Positions 17,766 to 25,913 of a stretch of 64,000 nt of DNA are shown piece by piece; position 1 is the stretch's first letter, and the number at the start of each line of letters is the position of its first letter. Both the position numbers and the translations under genes were made by a program. The notes under the pieces are model-generated. The model was given only the letters and a program-made list of their open reading frames with translations, had not been told where the DNA came from and did not search any database. The DNA lies in assembly GCA_041447175.1 (NCBI GenBank), contig CP166960.1, forward strand, positions 445,365-509,364, in the 5' to 3' direction. Source of the stretch: Candidatus Bathyarchaeia archaeon (GTDB lineage Archaea > Thermoproteota > Bathyarchaeia > Bathyarchaeales > Bathycorpusculaceae).

Positions 17766-18851
17766 GTGTCGGAAGTAGTGCAGAATGGAACAGACATATC
17801 CCGTTTCCTACATGACACTCTGCGTTTGGATATGTTGACCAGCGACATTCTTGCTTCCGTTATCGTGTTCTCTATCGTTGCCGTTATTGGCTGGGTGGCT
17901 TACTACATTTTCAGCCGATATTTCTGTGCGTGGGCAAGCAAAACAGAAACCACCCTCGATGACAAAATTCTACAAAGCATAAAATACACCTCAATTATTT
18001 TAGTTGTTGTTATCGGCAGCTACAACGCACTTACCTCCTTAACCTTTCTGGCAGACTATTTCACAACAATATTCCAAATCTTCATCGTCTTATCCGTTCT
18101 TCTTGTTTCATACGCCATCACCCGCGTATCCAACGTCGTTGCAGACTGGTACTCACATAGGCAGACCCAGCGGAACGCGGACTTAAACAACCACATGTTT
18201 TTCGTGTTCAAAAAAATCATCCAAATACTGGTTATGCTGAGTGCGTTACTTGTAATCCTGTATGCGTTAAACATCGACTTGTCTGGTGTTGTTGTCGGTT
18301 TAGGTGTGGGAGGCATCGCCGTCGCTTTGGCAGTACAAAACACGTTAAGCGACGTGATGAGTGCTTTCTCCATATATTTTGACAAACCGTTTGAAATCGG
18401 CGACTTTATCGTGGTGGGTGAGCATGCAGGTACGGTAACTGCAATAGGCATGAAATCCACAAGGGTCAAGCTGCTTCAAGGTGAAGAACTTGTTCTGTCC
18501 AACCAAACGTTAACTTCTGCACAGATACGAAACTTCAAGAAACTGCAAAAGCGGCGCGTCGTCTTCAAATTCGGCGTCGTGTACAGTACGCCTCTGGTCA
18601 AACTCAAAAAGATTCCCGATATTGTACGCGGAATAATCAACAACATTGAGTTTGCGGACTTGGATCGAGTGCACTTCTGTGAGTTTGGTGACTTCGCCCT
18701 GAAATTTGAAGTAGTCTACTACGTTGTTGTAGGTGACTACAACAAGTACATGGATACGCAGCAGGCAATTTACTTTGCCATTAAGGACGCTTTCGAGAAG
18801 GAAGGCATAGAGATGGCGTTCCCAACTCAAACCCTCTTCCTCAACAAATAG
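17766..18851 (+). CDS. mscS: MscS-family small-conductance mechanosensitive channel
   Basis: 361 residues. Several N-terminal membrane helices lead into the pore helix and the beta domain signature: LSGVVVGLGVGGIAVALAVQ, NTLSDVMSAFSIYFDKPFEI and GDFIVVGEHAGTVTAIGMKS. The glycine/alanine pattern of the pore helix is intact. The protein probably releases solutes on hypo-osmotic shock. Start GTG 17766, preceded by GAGGGGGC. Confidence 0.93.
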   Translation: MSEVVQNGTDISRFLHDTLRLDMLTSDILASVIVFSIVAVIGWVAYYIFSRYFCAWASKTETTLDDKILQSIKYTSIILVVVIGSYNALTSLTFLADYFTTIFQIFIVLSVLLVSYAITRVSNVVADWYSHRQTQRNADLNNHMFFVFKKIIQILVMLSALLVILYALNIDLSGVVVGLGVGGIAVALAVQNTLSDVMSAFSIYFDKPFEIGDFIVVGEHAGTVTAIGMKSTRVKLLQGEELVLSNQTLTSAQIRNFKKLQKRRVVFKFGVVYSTPLVKLKKIPDIVRGIINNIEFADLDRVHFCEFGDFALKFEVVYYVVVGDYNKYMDTQQAIYFAIKDAFEKEGIEMAFPTQTLFLNK

Positions 18852-18891
18852 CCGTCTTTTTCTTTTTGTTGCTTGAACTTTGCTGCGTGTA

Positions 18892-18958
18892 GACCCCTCT
18901 ATAGGTTCTGCATAGAATTGTTATTTGGCTGCTAATAGACGGCAAATAGGTTCGCGTT
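18892..18958 (+). repeat. 67-bp dispersed intergenic element, copy 1
   Basis: Lies in the 317-bp gap between mscS and the AIM24 gene and is matched by 42453-42519 in the same orientation, 57 of 67 bases identical without gaps. The shared core starts CCCCTCTATAGGTTCTGCA and continues to CGCGTT. Both copies keep an ATTTG...CAAAT stem around TGCTAATAG. It carries no open frame. It could be a small RNA, a regulatory element or a miniature mobile element. The rest of the gap shows nothing recognisable. Confidence 0.75.
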
Positions 18959-19168
18959 AGCCTTTGAGACGCTACCTATCTACTTGGTGTTTAGGGTTTG
19001 GAGGAATTCTTTTATGGTCAATATTTGGTTTTTCTTGCAGTGACCTATTTTTAGAATGCGGTTATCACGTTTGTTCTCCTACGTTACTTCTGGAACCAAT
19101 CTTAATGAATTGGGCAATCGTAAACCTCAAAAGCTCATGTCTTCACTCATAGGTGGGGATGAACAGAC

Positions 19169-19864
19169 TTGAAGTACGAAATTAAATACAAGCCATCATA
19201 CGCCCTGCTTGTCGTGAACTTGGATCAAGGCGAAACCATAACCGCTGAATCTGGCTCCATGACCTACATGGACCCTAGCATTGAGGCACACACTCGTAAA
19301 CGTGAAAAAAGCTTCTGGGGCAGCCTCGGATTAAGCTTCATTGGCGGACAAAGCTTCTGGGTCAATGACTACACAGCAACCAGACCTAACGCCGAAGCAG
19401 GCTTTGTCGCCGCGCCCGTGGGGGACATCGAAAAAATCGAAGTTAAACCTGGACAAGGTTACATCATCCAAAAATCCTCCTACATCGCCAGCACTCAGGG
19501 CATCGACTTAGACATCAAATGGGAAGGCTTCAGCAAGGGCTTGTTCGGACAGGGCTTGTTTATGATTAAAGCCACAGGTGAAGGCCAGCTTTTCATTAAC
19601 ACGTTTGGCGCCATCGATACTCACACTCTGCAAGCGGGGCAGACGCTTATTGTGGACAACTTCCACCTGGTTGCGTTCAGTGACAGTTGCAGCTACAAAG
19701 TCACCAAATTCGGCGGACTAAAAGAGACTCTGCTTGGCGGCGAGGGCTTGGTCACCCAGATTACGGGACCTGGAGACGTACACATCCAAACAAAGAACAT
19801 GAAGGAATTTGTGGACTGGCTCTGGACGCTGATAGAACCCCGCGTGCAAAGCAAAGCCCGCTAA
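19169..19864 (+). CDS. AIM24 / TIGR00266 family protein
   Basis: 231 residues of the all-beta AIM24 family. Signature regions: YALLVVNLDQGETITAESGS, then SFWGSLGLSFIGGQSFWVND and GDIEKIEVKPGQGYIIQKSS. The family is widespread, forms double beta-barrel trimers, and has no established biochemical role in archaea. Start TTG 19169 follows GTGGGGATG. The stop overlaps the convergent deoA stop. Confidence 0.88.
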   Translation: MKYEIKYKPSYALLVVNLDQGETITAESGSMTYMDPSIEAHTRKREKSFWGSLGLSFIGGQSFWVNDYTATRPNAEAGFVAAPVGDIEKIEVKPGQGYIIQKSSYIASTQGIDLDIKWEGFSKGLFGQGLFMIKATGEGQLFINTFGAIDTHTLQAGQTLIVDNFHLVAFSDSCSYKVTKFGGLKETLLGGEGLVTQITGPGDVHIQTKNMKEFVDWLWTLIEPRVQSKAR

Positions 19865-21408
19865 CTCCCCTTATTGTTTTCTTTTTTTGTTTTAAGTGGA
19901 TACTGCCCCAACAGCATTTGTTCGTCAGGTTTGCGACTCAAAACCACAGGCTCCAACTTCTCTGCCAAAGCCAGCGCATTCTCCAGCTTGCTTGGACGCT
20001 CCGCATACACTTCAAACAGCACATCGCCTTTGGACACTGCATCCCCCAGCTTGGCTTTAAGCAGAATTCCCGCGCCCGCCTCTTTTGGGGTTCCTGCCGC
20101 CCGCGACACCTGCACGATGCCCTCCGTTTTAATCCACAAAACCCGCCCCTTTTCTTTGGCGTAAACTGCCGCATGTTCAGGTCCAACGGGTATGTCTTCG
20201 GGTTTGATGTTTGGGCTTCCCCCTTGGGCCTCAATGATTTCTCGCAGTTTGCATTCTGCTTTGCCTGAAAGCAGCATTTCTTGGGCTTTCTGGCGACCGT
20301 TCTTTTCCCCTGCTAACTCAAAGAGTATGCCTGCGATGCTGACGGCTTTGTCATGTACATCTGGGGGTCCGTTGCCCATGAGGGTGTTGAGGGCTTCGCG
20401 GGCTTCCAAAGCTGGTCCAATGCCGCATCCCAACGGTTGGTCCCCAAACGTTAACGCGCACTGCACACCAATACCTAAATGTTCACCTAGGTGCACAAAA
20501 TCCGCCGCCAACGTGTACGCTTCGGTGGGCGTCTTGATTTTTGCGCCCATACCCATGGGAATATCCACCACCAGATGGGTTGCACCTATGGCTTTCTTTT
20601 TGCTCATGATGGAGGGCAAAAGCATCGGGTCAATTCCCAAGGGATACTCCACTCTGATGAGCAGGTCATCGGCAGGTGCAAGTTCAAGAGCACCGCCCCA
20701 AACCAAACAGCCACCCGTCTTCTTCACCACCCGCTTAATCTCCTCAATCTCAAGGTTAACCGGGCAGAGAGTTTCCACGCGGTCAGCAGTTCCAGCGGGC
20801 GAAGTGATGGCACGCGACGAGGTCTTAGGAATCGTAAAGCCCGCTGCCGCCACAATGGGCACCAGTATCATGCTGGTTTTGTCGCCTGGAATGCCACCGA
20901 TGCTGTGCTTGTCAAGAATGGGCGGTTTTCCAAAGTTGAGGGTTTTGCCCGTCTCTACCATGGCGCGGCTCATGGCTTCAGTTTCGCTCATGCTTAACCC
21001 ATAAACTTTGAGCGCTGTGACAAACGCCGAGATTTCAATGTCACTTAAATGCTGCTCCACCACGTCCTTGACGATGGTAAAAATTTCTTCGTTTCGCAGC
21101 CGCTGACCTCGCAGTTTAGCTCGAATGTTGCCCAGTGATTCAGGCATCGGAGCCAACTGAACATCTACGGTTTCGCCGCCAGTGACGCCCAGAGCGTGGG
21201 CGATTTCGAGGTAAAACCAGATGCGGTCGGCAGGAAAATCCGAAGCCAAGTTGGCTATGGCAATGACTTCTTTGCCGCCGTATGAAAGTTTGACGCGGTC
21301 AGAGGAATGGACGCCTAGCAAGGCGGCGGTTTCATCGTTTAAAATGACGATTCGTTTGCCGCCTGTGGTTATGTTCAAGACACCAGCGATAAGTTCCATG
21401 AGCTTCAC
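19861..21408 (-). CDS. deoA: AMP phosphorylase
   Basis: 515 residues. It converts AMP plus phosphate to adenine and ribose-1,5-bisphosphate, the first step of the archaeal AMP pathway that feeds RuBisCO. The ~85-residue N-terminal domain is typical of AMP phosphorylases and absent from bacterial thymidine phosphorylases. The catalytic core shows GKPPILDKHSIGGIPGDKTS and the SSRAITSPAGTADRVE region. Start GTG 21408 or ATG 21399. The pathway partners rbcL and e2b2 lie within 6 kb. Convergent overlap of stops with the AIM24 gene. Confidence 0.93.
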   Translation of the reverse strand: MKLMELIAGVLNITTGGKRIVILNDETAALLGVHSSDRVKLSYGGKEVIAIANLASDFPADRIWFYLEIAHALGVTGGETVDVQLAPMPESLGNIRAKLRGQRLRNEEIFTIVKDVVEQHLSDIEISAFVTALKVYGLSMSETEAMSRAMVETGKTLNFGKPPILDKHSIGGIPGDKTSMILVPIVAAAGFTIPKTSSRAITSPAGTADRVETLCPVNLEIEEIKRVVKKTGGCLVWGGALELAPADDLLIRVEYPLGIDPMLLPSIMSKKKAIGATHLVVDIPMGMGAKIKTPTEAYTLAADFVHLGEHLGIGVQCALTFGDQPLGCGIGPALEAREALNTLMGNGPPDVHDKAVSIAGILFELAGEKNGRQKAQEMLLSGKAECKLREIIEAQGGSPNIKPEDIPVGPEHAAVYAKEKGRVLWIKTEGIVQVSRAAGTPKEAGAGILLKAKLGDAVSKGDVLFEVYAERPSKLENALALAEKLEPVVLSRKPDEQMLLGQYPLKTKKENNKGS

Positions 21409-21564
21409 ACGTTGCGGTTCTATGTGGGTAGGAAGGGGTAGTTAAATGTTTCAAGAACCAGTGTTCACAAGAGCAAATGTTTCTACTGTAGCTCGAAAAC
21501 TGGATTTGAATCGAAAAGATGCGCTAGGAAAGAAGGGAAACGGTTGTCGGCGTCAACCTTTGTT

Positions 21565-23019
21565 TTAGTCGTGTTTTGTTTTGTTCATTACATGAGAGAG
21601 GATTTCTGGGAATCCAATCAGCAAACACACAATCAGCCCTTCGGTTGTTTCGCCAATGTAGAGCAGGCACGTTGCCAAGACGATGAGCGCCCAGATGGGG
21701 AAATACATGTAGCAGAATCGGCTGCGCGAGATAACCTTCTGCTTAAACCCAGTAAACAAGGCACCAAACGTCAGCAGGTACATCCCAAACAGGGTAACCA
21801 TGACGGCAACTTCAAAACTGACAGCTTCAGTTAAGTAAGACATTCCAATCAGCGACGAACCCAACAGCGGGAAAAGCACAACCAAAAACGTGCCACTCAC
21901 GTAAACGCTGGTTTCTTTTCGGAAGGGCGAAACTATCGGCAGCGACCGCAGCAGCCCCGCTTTCTCGATGATGGCAAGTTTGCTGCTCATGACCGAAACG
22001 TACTCGTCAAGGTGCTCCTGCATATACGCCTGCGCATCCAACAGCCCCCGCAGGTACTGCACCGACGCCCAGGGTCTCACATCCAAGTGACCAACAGCTA
22101 TGTCTGTGACTTCTTTGGACTGGTAAACCGCGTCAAATCTCTTGAGGCTTTCCACGGCTTCTATGACCTGCTTTATCTCAACCTCCCGCGGCATGCTTCT
22201 CGCAAAAGAAACCAAAGCCGAAACAACATGCGGTGCGTTAAACCAGGAAAGCCGCTGGTCCAAGCCTTCGCCAAAGTACTTTAAAGTATAGTTTTCGTTG
22301 ACGGTGCGCCAAGTGCCGTTTTCCTTGAATTCCGACAGGAACGAATCGAGCGCTTTCTTGTAGTTTTTGGGTTTTTCTCCTAACTGGAACAGCACGGTCA
22401 CGGCTTGGCAGGTGCTGGCATTGTTTATTTCCTGCATATTCCCCGAGAATCCCCAACGCCCCGTGTTCTTGTCCTGCGCGAGCTTAAGCCATGCAATTCC
22501 GCTTTCCAAAGCAGCCTCTATTTTTTCTTCGTGGAAAACCGTGTTTACCTGTTTTAGCGCCAAAAGAGTGAACGCGGTTGCCGACACAAGGCTGTCCTCA
22601 TATTTCCATATGCCCCAGCCGTAGTCGTCGTTTTGGTTCTCTAAAAGCCAGTCTTTGGCTTTTTTGACGGCTTCACTCGTTTCAGGTTCCTCAAGGAAGA
22701 AGGAAAGCGCCAAAATCGCCATGGCGGTAGTGTCGACAAAACTGTTGCCTTTGTTGATGAGGGGCCAGCCGTCGCCGTAGTCGCCGCCGAGGTTGCGGTG
22801 CCGCAGAAGCCACTGTTTGGTTTTCTGAACGCGTTTATCGGTGGGTGGCAGGATTTGGTATTTGAGCAGTGTGTAGAGTGTTTCGGAGGTGGTCCACACG
22901 CCGCCTTGGTCGTTGGGTTTTTCAGCTGGGAAACCTCCGTCGTCGTTGTCGCCGGGCTTGTTGATTTGCCAGCTAAGCACTTCAGCTTGTTTGCGTTTTA
23001 CCCAGTCGGAGTATATCAA
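21565..23019 (-). CDS. Prenyltransferase/squalene-cyclase-repeat toroid protein with C-terminal membrane domain
   Basis: 484 residues. Residues ~25-330 are helical repeats of the alpha/alpha toroid type seen in squalene-hopene cyclases and prenyltransferases (GGVWTTSETLYTLLKYQI; SFVDTTAMAILALSFFLEEP; SLVSATAFTLLALKQV; NASTCQAVTVLFQLG). Residues ~365-480 hold about four membrane helices. I do not see the cyclase DxDD acid motif, so enzymatic cyclisation is doubtful; a binding or scaffold role facing the membrane is possible. It lies between deoA and rbcL, but nothing in the sequence ties it to AMP metabolism. Confidence 0.72.
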   Translation of the reverse strand: MIYSDWVKRKQAEVLSWQINKPGDNDDGGFPAEKPNDQGGVWTTSETLYTLLKYQILPPTDKRVQKTKQWLLRHRNLGGDYGDGWPLINKGNSFVDTTAMAILALSFFLEEPETSEAVKKAKDWLLENQNDDYGWGIWKYEDSLVSATAFTLLALKQVNTVFHEEKIEAALESGIAWLKLAQDKNTGRWGFSGNMQEINNASTCQAVTVLFQLGEKPKNYKKALDSFLSEFKENGTWRTVNENYTLKYFGEGLDQRLSWFNAPHVVSALVSFARSMPREVEIKQVIEAVESLKRFDAVYQSKEVTDIAVGHLDVRPWASVQYLRGLLDAQAYMQEHLDEYVSVMSSKLAIIEKAGLLRSLPIVSPFRKETSVYVSGTFLVVLFPLLGSSLIGMSYLTEAVSFEVAVMVTLFGMYLLTFGALFTGFKQKVISRSRFCYMYFPIWALIVLATCLLYIGETTEGLIVCLLIGFPEILSHVMNKTKHD

Positions 23020-23174
23020 AGGTTACCACTGTTTTGTAGCGTGATGAAATCCGCTGTTGAATTCTCCAAAAATAGAGTTGACTGGATTATTAAAGCTTAA
23101 TTATTACGGGTCCTGATTGAAAGACAGGGTTTTTAAGCAAAAACGCCTCCCTATTTGCAGGAGAACCGACCGTT

Positions 23175-24398
23175 TTGAAGTACACAGACTTTGTAGACCT
23201 AACCTACAAACCTAAAGATTCAGATTTACTCTGCACTTTCACTTTGGAACCCGACGGCATGACCTTCATGGAAGCAGCAGGCGCCATCGCGGCGGAAAGC
23301 AGCGTCGGCACATGGACCGAACTCACCACCGAAAAACCCTACGTCAAAAAACTCGCCGCCCACGTCTACTCCCTAACGGACGGCACCGCCAAAATTGCCT
23401 ACCCCCTCGAACTCTTCGAAGATGGCAACATGCCCAACATTCTTAGCAGCGTCGCAGGCAACGTGTTCGGGCTAAAAGCACTACGAAACCTCAAACTCAT
23501 GGACCTGCAACTGCCCGCCGAACTGACTAAGAGCTTCAAGGGTCCCCGCTACGGCATCGAAGGCATCCGTAAACTCCTCAACGTCCAAGACCGCCCACTG
23601 GTCGGTACCATCATCAAACCGAAGCTGGGGCTCAAATCTGAGGACCACGCAGAAGTCGCCTACGAAGCGTGGGCAGGCGGCTGCGATATAGTCAAAGACG
23701 ACGAGAACTTGAGCAGCCAAAAATTCAACCCGTTTGAGGAGCGGCTTCACGCGACGCTGGACGCCCGAGACCGTGCTGAAGCGGAAACCGGCGAGAAAAA
23801 AGTGTACATGATTAACATTACGGCTGAAATGGAGACGATGATGGAACGCGCGGACATGGTGATTGACCACGGCGGCAGATACGTCATGGTCGACATCCTC
23901 ACCTGCGGCTGGAGCGCACTGCAAACCCTGCGCAAGCAGGACTACCGACTGGTGATTCACGCACACAGGGCAGGACACGCAGCCTTCACCAAGAACCCCC
24001 TGCACGGCATCGCAATGCGTCCCATAGCGGCGGTTGCCCGAGCCATAGGCGTAGACCAACTTCACGTCGGAACCGTCGTAGGCAAAATGAGCGAAACCAA
24101 AACGGAAGTGATGGAAAACATTGACGCCTGCAAAGCCCCCATGCACGGACTCAAACCGGTTATGCCTGTAGCTTCCGGCGGCGTCCACCCACGGCTTGTG
24201 CCCGCGCTGCTGGAGGTTTTCGGCAAAGACGTGGTTATCCAAGCGGGCGGAGGCATCCACGGGCACCCCGACGGCACCAAGACTGGCGCGTTGGCGATGC
24301 GGCACGCGGTCGACGCGGCACTGCAAGGCATCAGTCTCGAAGAGTACGCGAAAGAGCATGTGGAGTTACGCGGCGCACTGGAAACCTGGAAAGCATAA
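23175..24398 (+). CDS. rbcL: Ribulose-1,5-bisphosphate carboxylase, form III
   Basis: 407-residue archaeal RuBisCO that carboxylates ribulose-1,5-bisphosphate to two 3-phosphoglycerate. Active-site elements are complete: GTIIKPKLGL (K148, K150), the carbamylated lysine in DIVKDDE (K174, D176, E177), IHAHRAGHAA, loop-6 lysine in VGTVVGKMSE, VASGGVHP and QAGGGIHGHPDG. The N-terminus is short, as in form III enzymes. With deoA and e2b2 it forms the AMP degradation pathway rather than a Calvin cycle; I see no phosphoribulokinase here. TTG start at 23175 with AGGAG 11 nt upstream and a TTTTTAAG promoter-like element near 23127. Confidence 0.95.
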   Translation: MKYTDFVDLTYKPKDSDLLCTFTLEPDGMTFMEAAGAIAAESSVGTWTELTTEKPYVKKLAAHVYSLTDGTAKIAYPLELFEDGNMPNILSSVAGNVFGLKALRNLKLMDLQLPAELTKSFKGPRYGIEGIRKLLNVQDRPLVGTIIKPKLGLKSEDHAEVAYEAWAGGCDIVKDDENLSSQKFNPFEERLHATLDARDRAEAETGEKKVYMINITAEMETMMERADMVIDHGGRYVMVDILTCGWSALQTLRKQDYRLVIHAHRAGHAAFTKNPLHGIAMRPIAAVARAIGVDQLHVGTVVGKMSETKTEVMENIDACKAPMHGLKPVMPVASGGVHPRLVPALLEVFGKDVVIQAGGGIHGHPDGTKTGALAMRHAVDAALQGISLEEYAKEHVELRGALETWKA

Positions 24399-24421
24399 AT
24401 TCAGGGGAACTCCATCCCCTT

Positions 24422-24880
24422 TTAGTTCGTTTTTTTCTTGCGGGGAATCCCTTGTACAGCTTCAATCAGTTTTGCTCCCGCGGGGTCTTTTGCGATTTGC
24501 TCTAAAATCAAGCCCACAAATGGTTCCTGCTTGGTCCGTGAAGGCGTCTCATACATGCCGCCTTGCCCCGTGCGGGCTACATATAGGAAGTCTTCGATGG
24601 GCAACCCAAAATGCGCCCCCTTATCCTGCAGCGTCGTGATGTAGCAGAGACAACGGCTACGGCGTGGAGGTTCAAGACGGTACCGATGCCCAAACGCACG
24701 CCCTGCCCTGCGGTTGATTAAGACGGTGTTTTTTGTGGCTAACGACAAAACCGCCTGCCACAGGGCGTAGCAGGATGTGCCTTCGACGGCACAGACGCGG
24801 CAGAATTTTGCCTTTCTGTTACCTCGCCAAAATGAACAGAAGATAGTGTCCATCTCAGGCTTAGAACTAACCTTCTCCAA
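24422..24880 (-). CDS. Cys-rich hypothetical protein beside RuBisCO
   Basis: 152 residues, family not recognised. Cysteines cluster at the N-terminus (IFCSFWRGNRKAKFCRVCAV, TSCYALW) and again in RSRCLCYITTL, suggesting a metal site. The C-terminal ~55 residues are ordinary helical sequence (EPFVGLILEQIAKDPAGAKL). Start TTG 24880; ATG 24853 is an alternative without a nearby ribosome site. It lies between convergent rbcL and the upstream e2b2 gene on the same strand (23-bp gap), so it may be cotranscribed with e2b2. Confidence 0.6.
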   Translation of the reverse strand: MEKVSSKPEMDTIFCSFWRGNRKAKFCRVCAVEGTSCYALWQAVLSLATKNTVLINRRAGRAFGHRYRLEPPRRSRCLCYITTLQDKGAHFGLPIEDFLYVARTGQGGMYETPSRTKQEPFVGLILEQIAKDPAGAKLIEAVQGIPRKKKTN

Positions 24881-24903
24881 ACCATTCTGCCGCCTAAATT
24901 TAA

Positions 24904-25824
24904 TTATTCAAAGACCCATGGGTAGACTCTGTGCATAACCTCTGCCACCGACTGGGGCGTGATGATGCCTTCTTCGCAGATTAACCCGCTAATCAGGTCC
25001 CGCGGCGTCACGTCAAAGGCGGGGTTGCGCACGGTCAGTTCGGCTGGGGCTTCTTTCCAGACTTCGTTGCGGCTGCGCTCCTCAATCCGCTCGTACTCGC
25101 CGTAGAGGGTGGCGGGGTCGAATTTGAGCAGTTCCGACACGGCGTAGAAGGGTTTGCGGGCTTCATGCGCCAAAACCGCAATCGCCGATGACCCAATCTT
25201 GTTGACGATGTTGCCCTCCGACGTGATGGCGTCGGCGCCGACAACCACCAAGTCCACATTATGCATAAGTGACCGCGTAGCTGAATCCACGATGAACGTG
25301 GTCTTTAACCCCAGCCCAAGCAGTTCCTTGGCGGTTATCCTGCCTTGAAACGCGGGTCGGGTCTCCGTGCAAACCACCTCGAAGCTTTTCCCGTCCGCCT
25401 TCGCCTTTGCCAGCATGTTGGTGACGGTGGAGCTGTGGCAATGCGTGAACACGGTCGAGCCGTCGCGGATGCGTTTGGAGCCGATTTCGGCAATGCGTTC
25501 CTTGGAGGCAGCAAGGTTCTGTTGGAATTTTTGGGCGCTAAAAGAAACCAAGTTGGCGAGTTCAATGACTTTGCGTTCGTCACTGTCCTCCACCTGCGTG
25601 ATGACCCAGCGGACGGCGTTGCGCATCAGCGGCTCAGTCTCTCTTGCGGCAAACAGTAGGTCGCGGGCTTGGCAAAGCTCAGCAAGAAACTCTTTGCGGG
25701 TTGTGGCTTGGGTGTTTTCGGCTAAGGTTTGGTAAGCATTTAGGGCGGCTATGGCAACGTTTCGGGCGCCCTGCACTTGAAGCCTGTGAATTTTCTCTGC
25801 GGTTTCGGCGACGGATTCGTTCAT
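24904..25824 (-). CDS. e2b2: Ribose-1,5-bisphosphate isomerase
   Basis: 306 residues, homologous to eIF2B alpha/beta/delta. It isomerises ribose-1,5-bisphosphate to ribulose-1,5-bisphosphate, linking deoA to rbcL. Recognisable regions: GSTVFTHCHSSTVTNMLAKA, EVVCTETRPAFQGRITAKEL, VDLVVVGADAITSEGNIVNK and the C-terminal DLISGLICEEGIITP. I place the start at ATG 25824, where the family's N-terminal helix begins; upstream codons overlap the divergent GH3 promoter. A related eIF2B-like or methylthioribose-1-phosphate isomerase is less likely given the context. Confidence 0.88.
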   Translation of the reverse strand: MNESVAETAEKIHRLQVQGARNVAIAALNAYQTLAENTQATTRKEFLAELCQARDLLFAARETEPLMRNAVRWVITQVEDSDERKVIELANLVSFSAQKFQQNLAASKERIAEIGSKRIRDGSTVFTHCHSSTVTNMLAKAKADGKSFEVVCTETRPAFQGRITAKELLGLGLKTTFIVDSATRSLMHNVDLVVVGADAITSEGNIVNKIGSSAIAVLAHEARKPFYAVSELLKFDPATLYGEYERIEERSRNEVWKEAPAELTVRNPAFDVTPRDLISGLICEEGIITPQSVAEVMHRVYPWVFE

Positions 25825-25872
25825 GGGGGTCACTTTAAGAACGGTGTTTGTGGGATTATTTGGATGGCGAAA

Positions 25873-25880
25873 CATATAAG
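25873..25880. promoter_or_regulatory. Possible shared divergent TATA box (e2b2 / GH3-like gene)
   Basis: CATATAAG read rightward, CTTATATG leftward. It lies about 38 nt before the proposed GTG of the GH3-like gene and about 50 nt before the e2b2 ATG. Only about 90 bp separate the two starts, so both promoters must be packed here. Position-based inference. Confidence 0.45.
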
Positions 25881-25913
25881 GTGATTGAGACAACCTGCTC
25901 TGAGGGACGCAAC

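Noticed and set aside
23481-24359. 292-codon frame antisense to rbcL
   Set aside because: Mirror of the RuBisCO coding sequence, rich in His/Val/Phe from the complementary codon bias; no family pattern.
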